Of a stretch of DNA of 7,197 bases, positions 6,478 through 7,197 are shown in pieces. Source of the stretch: Donghicola sp036139795. GTDB taxonomy: Bacteria; Pseudomonadota; Alphaproteobacteria; Rhodobacterales; Rhodobacteraceae. The notes beneath the pieces were generated by a model. That model did not search any database and was not told where the DNA came from. It saw only the letters and a list, made by a program, of their open reading frames with translations. Made by a program: the position numbers and the translations under genes. Each line of letters starts with the position of its first letter. The first letter of the stretch is position 1. Location of the stretch: contig JAYZYX010000130.1 of NCBI GenBank assembly GCA_036139795.1, forward strand, positions 1-7,197, in the 5' to 3' direction.

Positions 6478-6714
6478 ATGCTGCCCCCACGCTTTGCCCC
6501 CTATCTGTTCAGCCTGTTTTTGTCGGGCATGATGTCCTGTCTTGTATCGGGCATCGCGACATATCGGGCCATCGGTTTCCAGCCCGACTTTCTGTCCGCT
6601 TGGGGCGGCGCGTGGGTGACAAGCTGGACCGTCGCCTTTCCCGCCGTGCTGGTCGTGGCCCCCGTGGCCCGCAAGCTAGTGGCGCTGGTAACAGCCTCTC
6701 CCTCGAATATCTAA
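6478..6714 (+). CDS. Small DUF2798 two-helix membrane protein (78 aa)
   Basis: This short protein has two hydrophobic helices, about residues 8-29 and 44-64, and the pattern of DUF2798: SGMMSCLVSGIATYR (17-31), W42...W46...SW (49-50), AFPAVLVVAPVARKLV (53-68). The length is normal for the family, so the gene looks complete. It is predicted to sit in the inner membrane with both termini on the same side; the basic residues of the C-terminal ARK (64-66) favour the cytoplasm. The function of the family is unknown. ATG 6478 has CGGAG with 8-base spacing. The in-frame TTG directly before it (6475) is less likely. The gene stands alone: 98 bases after DUF1285 and convergent with the CDF transporter. 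Confidence 0.82.
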   Translation: MLPPRFAPYLFSLFLSGMMSCLVSGIATYRAIGFQPDFLSAWGGAWVTSWTVAFPAVLVVAPVARKLVALVTASPSNI

Positions 6715-6727
6715 GACACGGCTATTG

Positions 6728-6747
6728 AGGCGGACCAAAGCCCGCCT
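6728..6747. terminator. Weak hairpin in the convergent gap
   Basis: AGGCGG (6728-6733) and CCGCCT (6742-6747) pair as a 6-bp GC-rich stem with an 8-base loop, between the stop codons of the two convergent genes (6714 and 6756). It could end transcription from either side. Neither strand shows a T-run after the stem, so the call rests on position and stem only. Confidence 0.3.
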
Positions 6748-6755
6748 AGCCTGAC

Positions 6756-7197
6756 CTAGTGACCGATCACAGGGGCATCTACGCAGGCCCACTCGCTGGC
6801 CTCCATCTCTAGGGTGACGTGGTCAAACCCCTGCCCTTTCAGCATTGCGCGGACCCTGTCGCGGACCTGCGCCACGGCGGGCCAGTCAGCCCCCGCCACG
6901 ACCACATGCACCTGCACGGCGCGCTTACGCTCGGTCATTTGCCAGACATGCAGGTGATGCACGCCATCGACACCATCCAAGCCTGAAATCTGCCCCGCCA
7001 GATCATTGGCATCCAGCCCTGCGGGCGTGGCCAGCATCAGATCACGGATCACCGGCACAATCTCTTTGGCGGCAAGCCACAGGATATAGGCCGCAATCAG
7101 TAAGGTGATCACCGGATCGACCCAGCGCCAGTCATAAAGGATCACCAGAACGCCCCCGACAATCACCGCCAGCGACCCCAAGGCATCGCTGAGATTA
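6756..7197 (-). CDS. Cation diffusion facilitator (CDF) metal transporter, C-terminal 146 residues (5' end outside window)
   Basis: The frame is open to the right edge and lacks its start; the visible part ends at TAG 6758-6756. It begins NLSDALGSLAVIVGG, the CDF helix-5 motif. D4 is the Asp of the HxxxD metal site, and the base at 7197 fits the final base of the expected His codon (CAT). Helix 5 (about 1-21) and helix 6 (about 28-44) are followed by the cytoplasmic ferredoxin-like domain (about 60-132), with GVHHLHVWQM (78-87), VQVHVVV (94-100) and HVTLEMEA (126-133). H80 and H97 may match metal-binding positions of the E. coli YiiP C-terminal domain; this is my alignment by eye. CDF proteins exchange Zn2+ or other divalent cations for protons, usually as dimers, for export. 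The LHVW and HVTLEME motifs resemble the CzcD/ZitB branch, so Zn2+, Co2+ or Cd2+ are likely, but the substrate cannot be read from this fragment. Its promoter is beyond the edge. Confidence 0.9.
   Translation of the reverse strand, partial: NLSDALGSLAVIVGGVLVILYDWRWVDPVITLLIAAYILWLAAKEIVPVIRDLMLATPAGLDANDLAGQISGLDGVDGVHHLHVWQMTERKRAVQVHVVVAGADWPAVAQVRDRVRAMLKGQGFDHVTLEMEASEWACVDAPVIGH

Noticed and set aside
5990..6490. A 166-codon minus-strand open frame over the DUF1285 gene.
   Set aside because: It is antisense to a clear family member and carries no recognisable domain.
1..7197. CRISPR arrays, tRNA or rRNA genes, insertion sequences and attachment sites.
   Set aside because: I looked for regular repeats, terminal inverted repeats, transposase motifs and tRNA-like folds and saw none. 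Coding density is very high and composition looks even throughout.

Overview
This GC-rich window looks like a chromosomal segment of an alphaproteobacterium, most likely Rhodobacterales (Roseobacter/Paracoccus-type). The evidence is the gene order MoxR, DUF58, DUF4159/BatA-like, VWA/GATase-like membrane protein, divergent from a DUF1285 gene, which I recall as typical of that order. The assignment is inference; no rRNA or other taxonomic marker is present.

Positions 1-5723, about 80% of the window, hold one tightly packed minus-strand operon of four genes, read right to left. The first is a MoxR-family AAA+ ATPase (5723-4716). The second is a cytosolic DUF58 protein with a TTG start inside the MoxR stop (4719-3850). 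The third is a 913-residue membrane protein with a BatA-type double anchor, a degenerate VWA-like domain, a cysteine-free GATase-like domain and a C-terminal DUF4159 domain (3844-1103). The fourth is a second double-anchored membrane protein with a VWA domain that keeps its MIDAS residues, followed by the start of a GATase-like domain (1106 to the window edge, 3' end missing). Two junctions overlap by 4 bases (TTGA, ATGA) and the third has a 5-base gap behind a strong Shine-Dalgarno, so the genes are almost certainly co-transcribed and translationally coupled. By analogy with other MoxR/VWA systems (Bat, RavA-ViaA), the ATPase and DUF58 protein probably act in the cytosol on or with the two membrane proteins, whose large domains are predicted to face the periplasm. 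The substrate is unknown.

Positions 5724-5803 are a short divergent control region. To its right on the plus strand are a DUF1285 gene (5804-6379) and a small two-helix DUF2798 membrane protein gene (6478-6714). The 98-base gap between them carries a direct repeat of dyad-symmetric 12-mers. A 41-base convergent gap with a small hairpin separates DUF2798 from the 3' part of a cation diffusion facilitator (CDF) metal transporter on the minus strand (6756 to the right edge). There are no RNA genes, mobile elements, CRISPR arrays or gene-free stretches over 300 bases.

The best candidate for an under-described system is the MoxR-DUF58-DUF4159-VWA/GATase operon: three VWA-like modules showing graded loss of the metal-binding motif, and two GATase-like modules, one of which clearly lacks a nucleophile.
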